Notes: a model not told the origin generated them from the sequence alone. A stretch of DNA of 64,000 nt from Micromonospora echinospora (GCF_900091495.1 NZ_LT607413.1:6525001-6589000); one strand, 5' to 3'; shown: positions 26,487 through 36,068, numbered from the stretch's first letter. Numbers and translations are program-made.

Positions 26487-27635
26487 ATGTCGACCAGGGA
26501 ACCGCAGTACGACCTCACGGTCGCGCTGACCTACTACACGCCGTACATGAGCGGTGTGACCCACACCGCGCAGACCGTCGCCGAGGGGATGGCCGCACGC
26601 GGCTGGCGGGTGGCGGTGGTGACCAGTCAGCACGACCCGGCCACGCCCCGCCGGGAGCGGCTCAACGGTGTCGACGTGCACCGGGCCCCGGTGCTGGGGC
26701 AGATCACCCGGGCCCAGATCAGTCCGGCGTACCCGCTGCTGGCGGGTCGGCTGGCCCGCCGCTCCTCGCTGCTCTACCTGAACCTGCCGATGGCGGAGGG
26801 CTCGGTGGTGGCCCGGCTGGCCGGGCGGACCCCGGTCGTCAGCATGCTCCACATCGACCTGTACCTGCCGCCCGGCCGGCTGAACCGGGTGGCGGTGGCC
26901 GCCTCCGACGTCACCTCCCGGTCGGCCCTGCGCCGGTCCACCGCGGTCCTCGCGTACAGCGACGACCAGGCCCATCACTCGAAGTTCTGGCCGCTGATGC
27001 GGGAGAAGATCTACCGGCCGATCCCGTCCCCCTGTCTGGACCGGCGGGGCGGCCAACCGCGCTACCGCCACGGCGACGGCCTGCACGTCGGGTTCCTCGG
27101 CCGGATCGTGGAGGACAAGGGGATCGTCTACCTCGTCCGGGCCTTCCGGCGGATCGCCGACCCACGGGCCCGCCTGCTGATCGGCGGGAACTACAAGACC
27201 GTGATGGGCGGGGACGACCTGGCCGCCATCCGGGCCGAGATCGGCGCGGACAGCCGGATCCAGGTGCTCGGCGAGCTACGCGGGCAGGAGATCGACGACT
27301 TCTACGCCTCGATCGACGTGTTCGCGCTGCCCTCGGTCGCCGAGTCGTTCGGCATCGTGCAGGCCGAGGCGATGATGTGCGGCGTGCCGTCGGTGACCAC
27401 CGACCTGCCCGGTGGGCGCTACCCGGTGCTGGCGACCCAGTTCGGCCGGGTGGTGCCGCCGCGTGACCCGGAGGCGCTGGAACGGGCGATCCGGGAGATG
27501 GCCGACGCCCCGGCGGACTGGCGGGAGAGCAAGGCCCGCGAGGCGCGGAAACTGTTCGGGGCCGAGCGGAGCCTGGACGCGCACGAGGAGGTGTTCACCC
27601 TGGTCAGGGACGGTGCCACCCGCCCCGCACCGTGA
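26487..27635 (+). CDS. GT4 family glycosyltransferase
   Basis: A 382-residue GT-B retaining glycosyltransferase. The N-terminal TYYTPYMSGVTHTAQTVAEG pattern is typical of GT4. The C-terminal domain has GFLGRIVEDKGI near residue 203, and the E-x7-E donor motif (ESFGIVQAE) sits at about 286-294 within SVAESFGIVQAEAMMCGVPS. No signal or membrane helix is seen, so it works on the cytoplasmic side with a nucleotide-sugar donor such as GDP-mannose or UDP-glucose. ATG 26487 follows a GAGAGAGG ribosome site, 32 bp after the phosphatase-like gene. It closes the glycan operon and probably starts or extends the chain. Confidence 0.85.
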   Translation: MSTREPQYDLTVALTYYTPYMSGVTHTAQTVAEGMAARGWRVAVVTSQHDPATPRRERLNGVDVHRAPVLGQITRAQISPAYPLLAGRLARRSSLLYLNLPMAEGSVVARLAGRTPVVSMLHIDLYLPPGRLNRVAVAASDVTSRSALRRSTAVLAYSDDQAHHSKFWPLMREKIYRPIPSPCLDRRGGQPRYRHGDGLHVGFLGRIVEDKGIVYLVRAFRRIADPRARLLIGGNYKTVMGGDDLAAIRAEIGADSRIQVLGELRGQEIDDFYASIDVFALPSVAESFGIVQAEAMMCGVPSVTTDLPGGRYPVLATQFGRVVPPRDPEALERAIREMADAPADWRESKAREARKLFGAERSLDAHEEVFTLVRDGATRPAP

Positions 27636-27739
27636 CCGGTCCGGGACGTTGCGTCCACCGCGGATCTGTTTGCCTCGATCAGCCACACTCGTCGGGGGTG
27701 CCCCTTCCCCCTGCGAGCTGATCCGGGAGTCGACTGGTC

Positions 27740-28042
27740 ATGTGGCTGATCTGGCTGACCGGTGGCGTGCTGCTGGTCGCGGCGGGTGCCGCGGCCACGC
27801 TGGTGCCCCGCTGGCACGCACGGGAACGGGACCGACGGGTCGCCTGGTCGGCGGCGCGGGCGGCGATCGACAGCGCGACGGTCAGCCGGGACGCGGCGCC
27901 GTGCCGGGTGGCCGAGGCCGAGCAGCTGATGGGCCGGGCCGAGCTGATCGCCGCCGGGCACGGCGGGGCGGACGCGGCCCGACTGGCGACCCGGTACGCC
28001 GAACAGGCCGACCGGTTGTGGCGGGCGGGTCACGATGGCTGA
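27740..28042 (+). CDS. DUF6403 small membrane protein
   Basis: A 100-residue protein with one N-terminal transmembrane helix (WLIWLTGGVLLVAAGAAATLV) and a cytoplasmic, Ala/Arg-rich helical tail, matching my recollection of the actinobacterial family DUF6403. It starts at ATG 27740 and overlaps the next gene by 8 bp, so the three genes to 30487 form one unit. No function is known for the family, and no motif suggests catalysis. Confidence 0.7.
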   Translation: MWLIWLTGGVLLVAAGAAATLVPRWHARERDRRVAWSAARAAIDSATVSRDAAPCRVAEAEQLMGRAELIAAGHGGADAARLATRYAEQADRLWRAGHDG

Positions 28043-29399
28043 GCGGACGCTGCGCCGCCGCCTCGACGCGGCGCGCTGGGTGGCCCTCGGGCTGGCCGTG
28101 CTGGTGCTGCTGGTCTTCCTGCTCGCCCAGCGGCAGAGCGTCGACGTCAGCTACGGCCGCTCCCCCGCGTCGGCCGTCGTGCCGGAGGGGTCGGCCGGAG
28201 AACTGACCGACTCGACGGTGCCGTCGGTCGCCGAGATGGACGCCATGGTCGCCGCCGCGCCGGTGGTGCGGCTCCCCGGGTCGGTGGCGTCCTGGGACGA
28301 GCAACGGGTCCGCGAGGCGATCGGCGGGCGGGACGTCCGCATCCTCGTCGCCCCGCCCGGCCTCGACGAGGCCGAACGGGAGCGGGTCCGGGACGTGGAG
28401 GACGTCACCGTCCGGGTGCTGGGTCTCCAGGTCAGCGGCGGCATCTACCAGGCCAACGCCGACACGCTGCCCGGCTGGCGGGCCCAGTTCGCCACCGGGG
28501 ACGTGACGAACCAGATGGTGGCGCTGATCGCCGCGCTCGGGAAGGAACCGAGCCCGCCGGAGCGCGACGGGCTGCGGTGGCGTGACCCGGACGCGACCGA
28601 ACTCGCCACGGTCACCGCCGACCTGCGCGCCACCGGGCGACACGTCGCCGACGGCGCGACGCTGACCGCCGTGCCGGCCAGGACGGCGGCCAGCGCGTTC
28701 CCGGACGGCGACGCGTTGTACGTCGCGCTGCCCCGGCAACCGCGGGGCGAGCCCCTCCCCCGGTACGGTCCCGCGCTGGCCCGGGTCTTCCCGGACCGGC
28801 CGGTCGTGGTGCTCTACGGCGCCTGGATCGAGTACCACGGCCCACACGGCGAGGAGTTCGCCGAGGTGACCGGGGCGAGTTTCTACGGCCAGTTCGGCGA
28901 CCGGCTCAGCCGCTACGAGTACCCGCAAGACAACGTGCTCAACGCCTACCTGGCCCGGGTGACCGACGTCCGGTACACGGGGTTGTTCGACCGGCCGTTG
29001 CCGTACCAGCCGGTGGACCCGCTGCGGGTGGCGCTGCCGGCGCTGCCCTGGATCTTCGCCGGCTGCGTCGTGGGGTTCCTCGCCCTGTCGGCGCGCTCGC
29101 TGTGGCGCGGCGTCGGCCGGACCGGGTCGGTGCGCGGACCGGGTATGACAGCGCGACTGGCCGGGCTGACCGCGCTGGCCATGGAGATGTCCCTGCTGAC
29201 CGACCGGCGCAGCGACCCGGCGCTGACCCGGGGCGTGACGAAGCTCCAGGCGGCCCGGGCCGCGCTGGACGAGGGACTGCCCGACAGGCACGTCCGGACC
29301 CTGCTCTCCGCCGCCGAGGCCGAGCTGGACGACACCGCCCGGACCATGGGCATCGCCGGTTACCGGCCGACGTTCTACCTGCGTGGGAGGCTGTCGTGA
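28035..29399 (+). CDS. Membrane protein of unknown function
   Basis: A 454-residue protein with a transmembrane helix at about residues 15-35 and a second one at about 335-360 (LPALPWIFAGCVVGFLALSA). The part between them, about 300 residues, should lie outside the cell. The C-terminal 90 residues are helical and cytoplasmic. The outer region has several IL-V-AP stretches and DVRYTGLFDRPLPYQPVDPL but no enzyme motif that I recognise. It overlaps the DUF6403 gene and the next gene, whose product has the same topology, which suggests a membrane complex. The unit follows the glycan operon after 104 bp, so a cell-envelope role is possible but unproved. Confidence 0.75.
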   Translation: MAERTLRRRLDAARWVALGLAVLVLLVFLLAQRQSVDVSYGRSPASAVVPEGSAGELTDSTVPSVAEMDAMVAAAPVVRLPGSVASWDEQRVREAIGGRDVRILVAPPGLDEAERERVRDVEDVTVRVLGLQVSGGIYQANADTLPGWRAQFATGDVTNQMVALIAALGKEPSPPERDGLRWRDPDATELATVTADLRATGRHVADGATLTAVPARTAASAFPDGDALYVALPRQPRGEPLPRYGPALARVFPDRPVVVLYGAWIEYHGPHGEEFAEVTGASFYGQFGDRLSRYEYPQDNVLNAYLARVTDVRYTGLFDRPLPYQPVDPLRVALPALPWIFAGCVVGFLALSARSLWRGVGRTGSVRGPGMTARLAGLTALAMEMSLLTDRRSDPALTRGVTKLQAARAALDEGLPDRHVRTLLSAAEAELDDTARTMGIAGYRPTFYLRGRLS

Positions 29400-30487
29400 C
29401 CGACCCGGAGCGGGCCCGGACCCCGAAGCGGGAGCGACGCGACCCCGAGCGGACGGACCCGGGTCGGCCGGCCCCGGAGCCACCGCAGCGGGCTTCGGCG
29501 GAAGCACGGGATCCGCTTCCCGCCCGTGCGGCGCGGTTCCTCGGCAGCCCGTTCGGTCTGGGCGTGCTGGCGTGCCTGCTGCTGGCCGGCTGGGCACTGT
29601 GGACCGGCGGGATCGCCGACGGACCGGTCGCCCGTGAGGTGCGCGGCTCCTCGGTCTACGTCGCCCCCGGCGTCGACCTGGACGAGGCGGCGGCGGAACG
29701 GATCATCGGCAACCGTCGGCTGGTCGTGCTGCTGCTGGAACCCGGAGCGGACCTGCGGGAGGGCTGCCAGGACGTCGAGCGGGCCGCCGACGGCACGGTG
29801 GTGCTGGTGCTCAGCCGCGACGACGACGAGTACGACACCTACGGGTGCGCGCTGCTGCCGGACCGGGACGACGACAACTTCGGCCGGGCCTTCGTGGCGG
29901 AGATGACCATCAGCAACGGCATCGACGGTTTCGTCGACCGTCCGTTGGAGGCGTTGAAGGTGGTCACGGTCAACTACGACCGGCTGGTGAAGGCGGGCAC
30001 CGTGCCCGACGGCACCCGGTCCATCAGCCCGTCGCTGCCCCGTTACCTGGTCGCGGCGGCGGCCGTGCTGGCCGTGCTCGCCGGCTCGGCCCTGGTCTAC
30101 GCGACGGGTCTGCGCGCCGGCCGGCTCACCGCCGACCGCCGGCGCCTGCGGGACGCGCACGCCGACCGCCGCAGCGCGTTGAGCGCGGACACCGCCGTCC
30201 TGGCCCAGCAGATCATCGACCTCGACCAGCGGTACGCCCGGATGAAGCCGACCGCCATCGCCGGCAACGCCGACCACAAGGCCTTCGTCCGCGACTACCC
30301 GACGCTGGTCACCGACTACGCCGACCTGCTCGACACGGTGACGTCGGCGCGGGCCGGGGACGACGCCCACCTGGACGGGTTGGCCCGTCGGGTGGAGTCG
30401 CTGAGCCGGCGGGCCGTCGGACTGTCCCGAACGGCCGAGTTGGCCCGTCCCCGTTCCGGTGCGGCTGCCACCGACCAGTCGGGGTAG
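29396..30487 (+). CDS. Two-helix membrane protein of unknown function
   Basis: A 363-residue protein starting at GTG within the previous stop (GTGA). A disordered Arg/Pro/Glu-rich segment of about 45 residues precedes a helix at 50-70. An outer domain of about 130 residues follows (VDLDEAAAERIIGNRRLVVLLL, then DGTVVLVLSRDDDEYDTYGC), then a helix at about 218-240 and a cytoplasmic coiled-coil-like tail with many Arg, Asp and Gln residues. The layout mirrors the upstream protein, so the pair may be distant paralogues or subunits. No family was recognised. Confidence 0.75.
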   Translation: MTDPERARTPKRERRDPERTDPGRPAPEPPQRASAEARDPLPARAARFLGSPFGLGVLACLLLAGWALWTGGIADGPVAREVRGSSVYVAPGVDLDEAAAERIIGNRRLVVLLLEPGADLREGCQDVERAADGTVVLVLSRDDDEYDTYGCALLPDRDDDNFGRAFVAEMTISNGIDGFVDRPLEALKVVTVNYDRLVKAGTVPDGTRSISPSLPRYLVAAAAVLAVLAGSALVYATGLRAGRLTADRRRLRDAHADRRSALSADTAVLAQQIIDLDQRYARMKPTAIAGNADHKAFVRDYPTLVTDYADLLDTVTSARAGDDAHLDGLARRVESLSRRAVGLSRTAELARPRSGAAATDQSG

Positions 30488-30607
30488 GTCGGACGGCCGG
30501 ACGGAACGCACGCCGTTGTGACGCAACGGGTCCGGTCGGAAAATGGACACAGTGGATCTTCATCCGGTGGTAGAAAGCAGGCGAGAGCCTCACCTCAGGA
30601 GATCATT

Positions 30608-31312
30608 GTGAACCGTAATTTCGTGTCCCGTCGGTCGCTGCTGGCCACCGGCGGGGCAACCGCCGTCGCGCTCGGCCTCGCCGCCTCCCAGCCGGCGACG
30701 GCCGCCCCGCACCAGCCGCCCGTCGTCACCCCGGCCGAGGCGTGGCGCCGGCTGCGCCACGGCAACCACCGGTTCACCACCGGGCACAGCCGACACCCGC
30801 ACCAGAGCCTGGCCGACCTGCGTCGACTGGCCTCCGGTCAGCACCCGTTTGCCATCACCCTCGGCTGCGCCGACTCCCGGGTCGCCCCCGAGGTGCTGTT
30901 CGACCAGGGGCTGGGCGACCTGTTCGACAACCGGGTGGCCGGCAACATCGTGGACGACCTGCTGCTGGGCAGCATCGAGTTCGCCGTGGAGGAGTTCCAC
31001 AGCCCGTTGATCGTCGTGCTCGGCCACGAGCGGTGCGGGGCGATCACCGCCACCATCAACGCGATCCGCACCGGCGGCTCCGCCCCCGGTCACATCGGCA
31101 CCATCGTCGAGGCCCTGCGTCCGATCGTGGAGCCGGTGCTCGGGCAGCCCGGGGACGAGGTCGACAACGCCGTCCGCGCCAACGTCCGCGCCCAGGTCCA
31201 GGCGCTGACCGCGACCAGTCCGATCATCGCCGAGCGGGTCCACGCGGGCGCGCTGAAGGTGGTCGGCGCCCGGTACGACCTGGACAACGGTCAGGTCACG
31301 CTGGTCGACTGA
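30608..31312 (+). CDS. Exported beta-carbonic anhydrase
   Basis: A 234-residue beta-class carbonic anhydrase that hydrates CO2. The zinc ligands are in place: Cys87 and Asp89 in GCADSR, His140 and Cys143 in LGHERCG. Residues 1-33 carry SRRSLLATGG followed by an Ala-rich core and an AxA site, a probable twin-arginine signal, so the folded zinc enzyme should be exported. Most beta-class enzymes are cytoplasmic; exported forms occur in some actinomycetes. GTG 30608 has CAGGAG 6-11 nt upstream. The gene is monocistronic and overlaps the tail of the convergent NmrA-like gene by 22 bp. Confidence 0.9.
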   Translation: MNRNFVSRRSLLATGGATAVALGLAASQPATAAPHQPPVVTPAEAWRRLRHGNHRFTTGHSRHPHQSLADLRRLASGQHPFAITLGCADSRVAPEVLFDQGLGDLFDNRVAGNIVDDLLLGSIEFAVEEFHSPLIVVLGHERCGAITATINAIRTGGSAPGHIGTIVEALRPIVEPVLGQPGDEVDNAVRANVRAQVQALTATSPIIAERVHAGALKVVGARYDLDNGQVTLVD

Positions 31313-32097
31313 CCTCGGTCGGTCCCCCGACCGGTCGGCGTCGAGACGACTGCCTCGATGCCGACCGGCTCGCGCCCCAGCAGGGCGCGCAGGTCCCCGG
31401 TCCGGGCTTCCAGCATCCCGGCACGGGCCAGTCCGTGGAGCCACCCCATCGGCCCCACGACCTCACCGTCCCGCGCCGGGACACCGAGCGACCGGGCCAG
31501 CTGCGGATACGTCCACAGCGGCCCGGTCAGCTCGTAGGTGCGTCCCCGGTGGCCGGGGTCGACCAACGCGACGGCGGCCGCCTCGGCCAGGTCGGCGCGG
31601 GTCGCCGTGTTCAGGCCCCGCCCGCCGGTGGCGTGCACCAGTTCCTCCGCGCCGGCCGCGGCGTCGACGAACGCCTCGGTGTAGAACGGGTTCCGTAGCA
31701 GGGTGCAGGGCAGCCCCGAGGCCGTCAGCGCCTCCTCGGTGCTCCGGTGCGCCTCGAACAGTCCCTCGATGGGCAGGAAGCTGGTGTAGACGACGCCGTC
31801 CACCCGGGCCCGCACCGCAGCGTCGACCACGGCCCGGTGCTGGGCGACCCGGCGGGGTGGCGCCAGTTCCGGTGACGAGACGAAGAGCAGCTGGGCCACA
31901 CCGGTGAACGCCCTGACCAGGCTCTCCGGGTCGTCGTAGTCACCGTGCCGGACCTCGACGCCGAGATCTGCGGCCCGGTCGGGGTTCCGGACCACCACGA
32001 CGACCCGCTCGGGGGGTACGCGGCGGAGAAGCTGCGCGACGGCGAGACGGCCGAGGGCGCCGGTCGCGGCGGTGACGGCCAGCAGTTCCGGTGACAT
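31291..32097 (-). CDS. NmrA-like NAD(P)-binding oxidoreductase
   Basis: A 268-residue atypical SDR related to NmrA and QorB-type quinone reductases. TAATGALGRLAVAQLL at residues 9-24 is the nucleotide-binding motif; VVVRNPDRAADL and HGDYDDPESL follow in the usual order, and the C-terminal half resembles the substrate domain of NAD(P)H:quinone oxidoreductase 2. The classical Tyr-x3-Lys pair is not evident, as in NmrA. ATG 32097 has GAGG about 10 nt upstream. It probably reduces small quinones or acts as a redox sensor; no neighbour points to a pathway. Confidence 0.8.
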   Translation of the reverse strand: MSPELLAVTAATGALGRLAVAQLLRRVPPERVVVVVRNPDRAADLGVEVRHGDYDDPESLVRAFTGVAQLLFVSSPELAPPRRVAQHRAVVDAAVRARVDGVVYTSFLPIEGLFEAHRSTEEALTASGLPCTLLRNPFYTEAFVDAAAGAEELVHATGGRGLNTATRADLAEAAAVALVDPGHRGRTYELTGPLWTYPQLARSLGVPARDGEVVGPMGWLHGLARAGMLEARTGDLRALLGREPVGIEAVVSTPTGRGTDRGQSTSVT

Positions 32098-32191
32098 GAG
32101 CACACCCTCGTCACCGTCCCGGCGGGAAGCAACCGGTTTTCCCGGGTATCGGCCCCTTCCCAGTCGATCACGCTGCGGGACCACCGGATCC

Positions 32192-32241
32192 TTGACCACA
32201 TTGATATAGAAAGATAACTTTGTCCGTACGGGAAAGCGCTT
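32192..32241 (+). promoter_or_regulatory. Promoter with LacI-type operator upstream of the ricin/beta-helix gene
   Basis: A -35 box TTGACC (32192-32197), a 17-bp spacer and a -10 box TAACTT (32215-32220) form a good vegetative promoter. AAGCGCTT (32234-32241), the palindromic core typical of LacI-family sugar-repressor operators, lies 14 bp after the -10, where a repressor would block transcription. Inducer and repressor are unknown. Confidence 0.6.
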
Positions 32242-32305
32242 GCTGGGCCCGACGGCGCGTCCGGGGCGCTCCCGACCACCACTCCCCCACCACCGAGGAG
32301 CCTTC

Positions 32306-33916
32306 ATGGCACCCACCACCACACCCCGGCACACACGACGCTGGCGGCTCACCCTCGCGGCCACCGCCGTGCTGGCCCTCGTCGGCGTCGACGCGGCGGT
32401 CACCGCCCCCGCGGCGTCGGCGGCGACCGTCGACACCGGCGCCACGTACGTCTTCGTCAACCGGCACAGCGGCAAGGCCATGGACCTCTACGGGTGGTCG
32501 ACCGCCGACGGCGCGCCGGTCAACCAGTACGCCCGCAACGACCTCGCCGTCCAGCAGTGGCGCTTCGTCGACGTCGGCAGCGGCTACTACCAGATCCGGT
32601 CCGCGCACAGCGGCAAGGTGCTGGAACTGCCCAACGCCGAGAACGGCGTCCAGTTGGTGCAGAACACGGCGGCCAGCGGCAACAACCGGCAGCACTTCCG
32701 CCTCGCCGACTCCGACAGCGGCTACGTGCGGTTCGTCAACCGGCACTCCAACAAGGCCCTGGACGTCTGGGAGTGGTCCACCGCCGACGGGGGGATGATC
32801 TCCCAGTTCGACGACCTGGGCGGGTGGAACCAGCAGTGGCAACTGGTCACGCTGGGATCCGGCAGCGGATGCGGCAGCGGCTCGTTCCAGGCCGAGGCGG
32901 TGCTCAGCGGCGGCACCTGGACCGCCCGCAACGGCAGCAGCACCGTCTACACCGGCAGCGACATGCGCGCCGCCGTCCAGGCCGCGGTCAACAGCCTCAG
33001 CGCCGGCCGCACCAGCAAGCAGCGGGTGGTCGTGCGGGGCTCGGGATCGATCAGCGCCGGCTCGCGGATCTCCCTGCCCAGCTACACCGCGATCGACGTC
33101 TGCGGCACCATCAACGTCACCGGCTCGGGCTCCGGCGACCAGGCGCCGATCTACTCGCGCGGCACCACCCAGGTCGAGGTGCAGCACCTCGCCGTCACCG
33201 GGGCCCCGCTCTACGGGATCTTCATGCGCAACGTCACCGACGTGGTCCTCGGCCAGATCGACATGCGGCTCTCCGGCGGGCTCGGTGTCCGGATCGACAA
33301 CCGGGGCGACACCAGTCAGTGGAGCCGGAACATCCGCATCGACAACGTTTTCGTCTCCGGCGCCAGCTCCCACGCGGTCGAGACGTACGGCGTGGACGGC
33401 CTGACGGTGGGCACCGTCACCGCCCGCAACGTCGGCGAGTCCGGTCTGCTGCTCAACCAGACCATCAACGCCACGATCACCACCGTGGACGCGGAGAACG
33501 CCGGCGCCGGCACCGGGTACGCCGCCTTCCGGATGGCGAACCGCAACGGTCGGGTCGGCAGCAGCTACCCCACCAACATCCGGGTCGGCACGGTCCGGGC
33601 GCGGGGCGGGGGCCGGGGCGTCTTCTGCGTCTCCGAGTCCGGCGGCGCGACCATCGACCGGGTGGACATCGCCAACACCGGCAACAACGCGATCCTGATC
33701 GAGAACTGCTACGGCGTGAACGTCGCGGCGAACGGCGGCACGATCAGCGGCGGTGGTGAGATCCGACTCGCCGAACGCAGCGAGTTCCCCGGCAACCGGG
33801 ACATCACCCTGCGGAACTTCACCCTGGTCAACAGCCGGATCACCGAGAACCCCTGCGCCGACAACCTGACCATCAGCAACGTGACCCTGTCCAACTCCAC
33901 GATCAACCGGTGCTGA
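32306..33916 (+). CDS. Secreted protein with ricin-B lectin and right-handed beta-helix domains
   Basis: A 536-residue exported protein. Residues 1-39 are a signal peptide ending in APAASA. Residues 45-180 form a ricin-B-like (CBM13) lectin domain with repeats such as FVNRHSGKAMDLYGWSTADG and QQWRFVDVG. Residues 185-536 contain repeated short beta motifs (SSHAVETYGVDGLTVGTVTA, NVGESGLLL) of a right-handed parallel beta-helix, as in pectate lyases and glycoside hydrolases. This combination binds and probably cleaves plant or microbial polysaccharide; no catalytic residues can be assigned. ATG 32306 has a GAGGAG ribosome site. A sugar-type operator upstream and a convergent cellulase gene support carbohydrate use. 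Confidence 0.85.
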   Translation: MAPTTTPRHTRRWRLTLAATAVLALVGVDAAVTAPAASAATVDTGATYVFVNRHSGKAMDLYGWSTADGAPVNQYARNDLAVQQWRFVDVGSGYYQIRSAHSGKVLELPNAENGVQLVQNTAASGNNRQHFRLADSDSGYVRFVNRHSNKALDVWEWSTADGGMISQFDDLGGWNQQWQLVTLGSGSGCGSGSFQAEAVLSGGTWTARNGSSTVYTGSDMRAAVQAAVNSLSAGRTSKQRVVVRGSGSISAGSRISLPSYTAIDVCGTINVTGSGSGDQAPIYSRGTTQVEVQHLAVTGAPLYGIFMRNVTDVVLGQIDMRLSGGLGVRIDNRGDTSQWSRNIRIDNVFVSGASSHAVETYGVDGLTVGTVTARNVGESGLLLNQTINATITTVDAENAGAGTGYAAFRMANRNGRVGSSYPTNIRVGTVRARGGGRGVFCVSESGGATIDRVDIANTGNNAILIENCYGVNVAANGGTISGGGEIRLAERSEFPGNRDITLRNFTLVNSRITENPCADNLTISNVTLSNSTINRC

Positions 33917-33928
33917 CCGGCTGAGCAT

Positions 33929-33980
33929 GGCGACGGTGGTCCGGCTGGGCTCCCCGCCCGACCACCGGACCACCGTCGCC
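33929..33980. terminator. Bidirectional terminator between convergent genes
   Basis: GGCGACGGTGGTCCGG (33929-33944) pairs perfectly with CCGGACCACCGTCGCC (33965-33980), a 16-bp stem with a 20-nt loop. It sits in the 76-bp gap between the convergent beta-helix and cellulase genes and could end transcription from both sides. Confidence 0.85.
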
Positions 33981-33992
33981 TCGTGTTCCACG

Positions 33993-36068
33993 TCAGCCGG
34001 CGGTGCCGGTGACCGTGCCGCCGGACCTGGCGACCCGGTAGGTCACCCGTTCCCCGCTCCAGAAGTGGAAGGTCAGGGTCACCGGCGCGCCGTCGTTCAC
34101 CTCGGCGAAGAACTCCGGCTTCAGGACGATCCGGTTCCCCGCGTAGTCAGGGGCGAAGGTGACGTCGAACTCCTTGTACGACGTCCAGTTGTGCGGGCCG
34201 GCGTTGCTACCGTCGGCGTACTTCGCCTCCATCGTGGCGAGCTGGTCGCCCCGGAACTGGGCGGGCAGCGCGAACGCGCCCGTCGTACCGGTGGCGTCGG
34301 CGAGCACCGGGCGGTCGTAGGTGACCACGTTGATCCGCCACGGGACCCCGGCCGAGAAGCGCGCGTGCAGGGTGGCGTTCACCCCGTACGCCCGGTTGCC
34401 GTGCAGCCGGGTGAGCGCGGCGGCGGTGAGGGTGAGCTGGTCGCCGCTGACCATGTAGTCGGTGCCCCGGACCAGGTCGGTGGAGCCCTGCCGGAGCCCG
34501 ACGAACGAGGTGCCGTTCAGGTTCAGCGTCAGGGTCTTGCTCGTGATCGCGCTGGCCCGGGCACTGAACACCTGGTCGGCGGAGGCGGTGCCGGAGCGGG
34601 TGGTCCAGCTCGACTTGATCTGCCCGAACAGCTCCGGGTCCTGCCAGGTGAAGCCGGTCCGGTGGAAGTGCTGACCGTTGTCCCAGAGCATGGTGGTCAG
34701 CTTCTTGCTCCGGGCGTAGTGGCCGAGGAACTCGAAGAACTTGAGCTTCTCGCCCTGCTGGATCGTGCCGGTGTGCCGGTCGAAGCCGAGCAGGCCGTAC
34801 TCACCGATGATCACCGGGATGCCCCGGGCGACGAAGGTGTCGTGCACCCGGTCGAAGGAGTCGGTCAGGTCCTTCTGCACGGTGGCGTCGAACCGGGTGC
34901 CCCCCGCGACGTTCACGCTGAACGGCCAGTAGCCGTAGAAGTGCACGGTGGCGATCAGGAACGGGTCGTTCAGCGCGGTGAAGGTGCTGCGCAGCTCGTC
35001 GAGGCGGGCCTGCTCGGACGAGGTGTGCAGGGTGGGCAGCACCAGCAGCCGGTTGGCGTTGTTGCCACCGGAGGCCCGGACGATGCGGTGGAACGAGGTG
35101 TTCAGCTCGTTGAGCAGGGTGGCGTTCTGGGCATCGCCGGAGCTGCCGGTGAACTGCGGCTCGTTCACGCTCTCGAAGACCAGCTTCGGCGAGGAACCAC
35201 GGAACGTGGTCGCCAGCTGGGTCCAGATCGCGTTGTACTTGGTCAGCACCCCGGCCCGGTCGGTGGGCATGGTGTTGATCCACTGCCAGGAGTCGTGATG
35301 AATGTTGATCATCACGTAGAAGCCGTCGGCGAGCGCCCAGTCGACGACCTCCTTCACCCGGTTCAGGTAGGCGGCGGCGATGGTGTGGTTCGGCGCGCCG
35401 CCGGTGTGCGCGCTCCAGGTGACCGGGATGCGGATGCTCTTGAAGCCCTGGGCGCGGACGTTGTCGAGCAGCTCGGGGGTGATCCGCGGGTTGCCCCAGG
35501 CGGTCTCGTCCGGGCCGACCGCGTCGAGGGAGTTGCCGAGGTTCCAGCCGGGCTGCATCGCCGCGACGGCGGTCATCGCGTCGGTGGCCGGCGGCGGGGT
35601 GGTGGGCGGTGGCGTGGTCGGGGGCGGGGCGGTGGCGCCGGTGCAGGCCACGCCGTTCAGGGCGAACGACGTCGGCGCGGTGTTGGTGCCGGACCACGAG
35701 CCGTTGAAGCCGAAGGAGGCGGTGGCGTTGGTGGCGATGACCGCGTTGTAGCCGACGTCGGTGGCGGTGACGTCCGCCCCCGAGGCGGTGACGGTGGCGT
35801 TCCACGCCTGCGTCACCCGCTGCCCGGAGGGGAAGGTCCAGGTCAGTCGCCAGCCGTTGACGGCGTCGCCGAGGTTCTTGACGGTGACGTTGGCGCTGAA
35901 GCCGCCCTGCCACTGGCCGCCGACGGCGTAGGTCACCTGGCAGCCGGCGGCGGCCTGGGCCGTGCCGGTCGTCGCCAGGGCGAAGCCGGTGGCCAGGGCG
36001 GTGACCACGCCGGCTGCCGCGCCGATCCGCCATCGTGTTCGTCGTAGGGTGCCGCGAATACCGGTCAT
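33993..36068 (-). CDS. Secreted cellulase: CBM2, GH5 and X2-like modules
   Basis: A 691-residue secreted endoglucanase. Residues 1-40 are a signal peptide (TGTAQAAA). A CBM2 cellulose-binding domain (41-140, [19 protein letters not shown]) is followed by a [13 protein letters not shown] linker and a GH5 catalytic domain (about 165-490). The acid/base Glu lies in FESVNEPQF and the nucleophile Glu in [19 protein letters not shown] and INIHHD are also GH5-typical. The C-terminus carries an X2-like immunoglobulin domain and a further beta domain. It hydrolyses beta-1,4-glucan outside the cell. ATG 36068 has AAGGAG upstream, and the promoter contains a perfect inverted repeat. Confidence 0.92.
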   Translation of the reverse strand: MTGIRGTLRRTRWRIGAAAGVVTALATGFALATTGTAQAAAGCQVTYAVGGQWQGGFSANVTVKNLGDAVNGWRLTWTFPSGQRVTQAWNATVTASGADVTATDVGYNAVIATNATASFGFNGSWSGTNTAPTSFALNGVACTGATAPPPTTPPPTTPPPATDAMTAVAAMQPGWNLGNSLDAVGPDETAWGNPRITPELLDNVRAQGFKSIRIPVTWSAHTGGAPNHTIAAAYLNRVKEVVDWALADGFYVMINIHHDSWQWINTMPTDRAGVLTKYNAIWTQLATTFRGSSPKLVFESVNEPQFTGSSGDAQNATLLNELNTSFHRIVRASGGNNANRLLVLPTLHTSSEQARLDELRSTFTALNDPFLIATVHFYGYWPFSVNVAGGTRFDATVQKDLTDSFDRVHDTFVARGIPVIIGEYGLLGFDRHTGTIQQGEKLKFFEFLGHYARSKKLTTMLWDNGQHFHRTGFTWQDPELFGQIKSSWTTRSGTASADQVFSARASAITSKTLTLNLNGTSFVGLRQGSTDLVRGTDYMVSGDQLTLTAAALTRLHGNRAYGVNATLHARFSAGVPWRINVVTYDRPVLADATGTTGAFALPAQFRGDQLATMEAKYADGSNAGPHNWTSYKEFDVTFAPDYAGNRIVLKPEFFAEVNDGAPVTLTFHFWSGERVTYRVARSGGTVTGTAG

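Noticed and set aside
33927..36047. Plus-strand open frame opposite the cellulase
   Set aside because: Antisense; the minus-strand frame has signal peptide, CBM2 and GH5 catalytic motifs.
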